A stretch of 5,378 nt of DNA. Source: Methanosarcinales archaeon (GTDB lineage Archaea; Halobacteriota; Methanosarcinia; Methanosarcinales; Methanogasteraceae). This document shows positions 5,358 through 5,378 of this stretch, one piece after another. The position numbers and the translations under genes are program-made. The stretch lies in assembly GCA_030666765.1 (NCBI GenBank), contig DAOUXE010000107.1, forward strand, positions 1 to 5,378, written 5' to 3'. The notes beneath the pieces are model-generated. The model saw only the letters and a program-made list of their open reading frames with translations. It made no database searches and was not told where the DNA came from. Within the stretch, counting starts at the first letter, position 1; every line of letters starts with the position of its first letter.

Positions 5358-5378
5358 ATGTGTATACCCCGTACTGAA
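5358..5378 (+). CDS. Possible start of a divergent gene (3'-partial, 7 codons)
   Basis: AGGGTGA (5344-5350) is a good archaeal ribosome binding site and is followed 7 nt later by ATG 5358, opening a frame MCIPRTE that runs off the window. An A/T-rich TATA-like stretch (GGATATAGTA, 5300-5309) lies about 50 nt upstream on the + strand. An alternative start is ATG 5350 in another frame. Seven codons cannot identify a product, so this rests only on the start signals. Confidence 0.22.

Noticed and set aside
1..5378. CRISPR array, insertion sequence, tRNA or integration site near the ATPase module
   Set aside because: I looked for repeated units, transposase motifs, terminal inverted repeats and tRNA-like cloverleaf stretches and saw none, so mobility of the module rests only on composition.

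Overview
The window looks like a chromosomal piece of an anaerobic euryarchaeon: a methanogen, an anaerobic methane oxidiser or an Archaeoglobus-like organism. The evidence is gene content. There is an F420H2-oxidase type flavodiiron protein (FprA), an iron-sulfur flavoprotein with the compact cysteine motif (Isf), and an archaeoflavoprotein (Afp, a largely archaeal family). Ribosome binding sites are of the GGAGGTG/GGTGA type, and the promoter candidate is a purine-rich BRE followed by a TATA-like box. The exact lineage cannot be fixed from this sequence.

Left half, + strand (2-1884): the C-terminal end of a ferritin, a GNAT acetyltransferase broken by two +1 frameshifts, an intact Isf, and an Afp homologue broken by an in-frame TAG plus a -1 frameshift. 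GNAT, Isf and Afp are tightly packed and probably formed one transcription unit. Middle, - strand (1900-3613): fprA preceded by a flavin-reductase-like protein that resembles the N-terminal domain of high-molecular-weight rubredoxin but has no rubredoxin domain. The two blocks converge with only 15 nt between the afp and fprA stop codons. Together they read as an oxygen and iron stress cluster: ferritin stores iron, FprA reduces O2 to water with F420H2, Isf can dispose of O2/H2O2 with ferredoxin electrons, and Afp and the flavin reductase are small FMN electron-transfer proteins.

Right part, - strand (3615-5263): a two-gene module of an AAA/ABC-type ATPase (Walker A, signature, Walker B, H-loop all present) and a small TOPRIM-type DUF3226-like protein. 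They are translationally coupled through a 1-nt TGATG overlap. This is the architecture of a split OLD-like ATPase/TOPRIM system, related in logic to PARIS-type defence pairs, and it is the best candidate for a little-described system here. It lies directly upstream of the flavin reductase/fprA pair with a 1-nt gap, so one promoter ahead of the ATPase (around 5307-5325) may drive all four genes. The ATPase is clearly more AT-rich than fprA, which fits a later arrival.

The two broken genes need caution. Three of the four lesions are single-base length changes, all in runs or doublets of G or C, so sequencing or assembly error is a serious alternative to real decay. There are no tRNA or rRNA genes, CRISPR arrays, IS elements or long repeats that I can see, and no gene-free stretch longer than about 110 bases.
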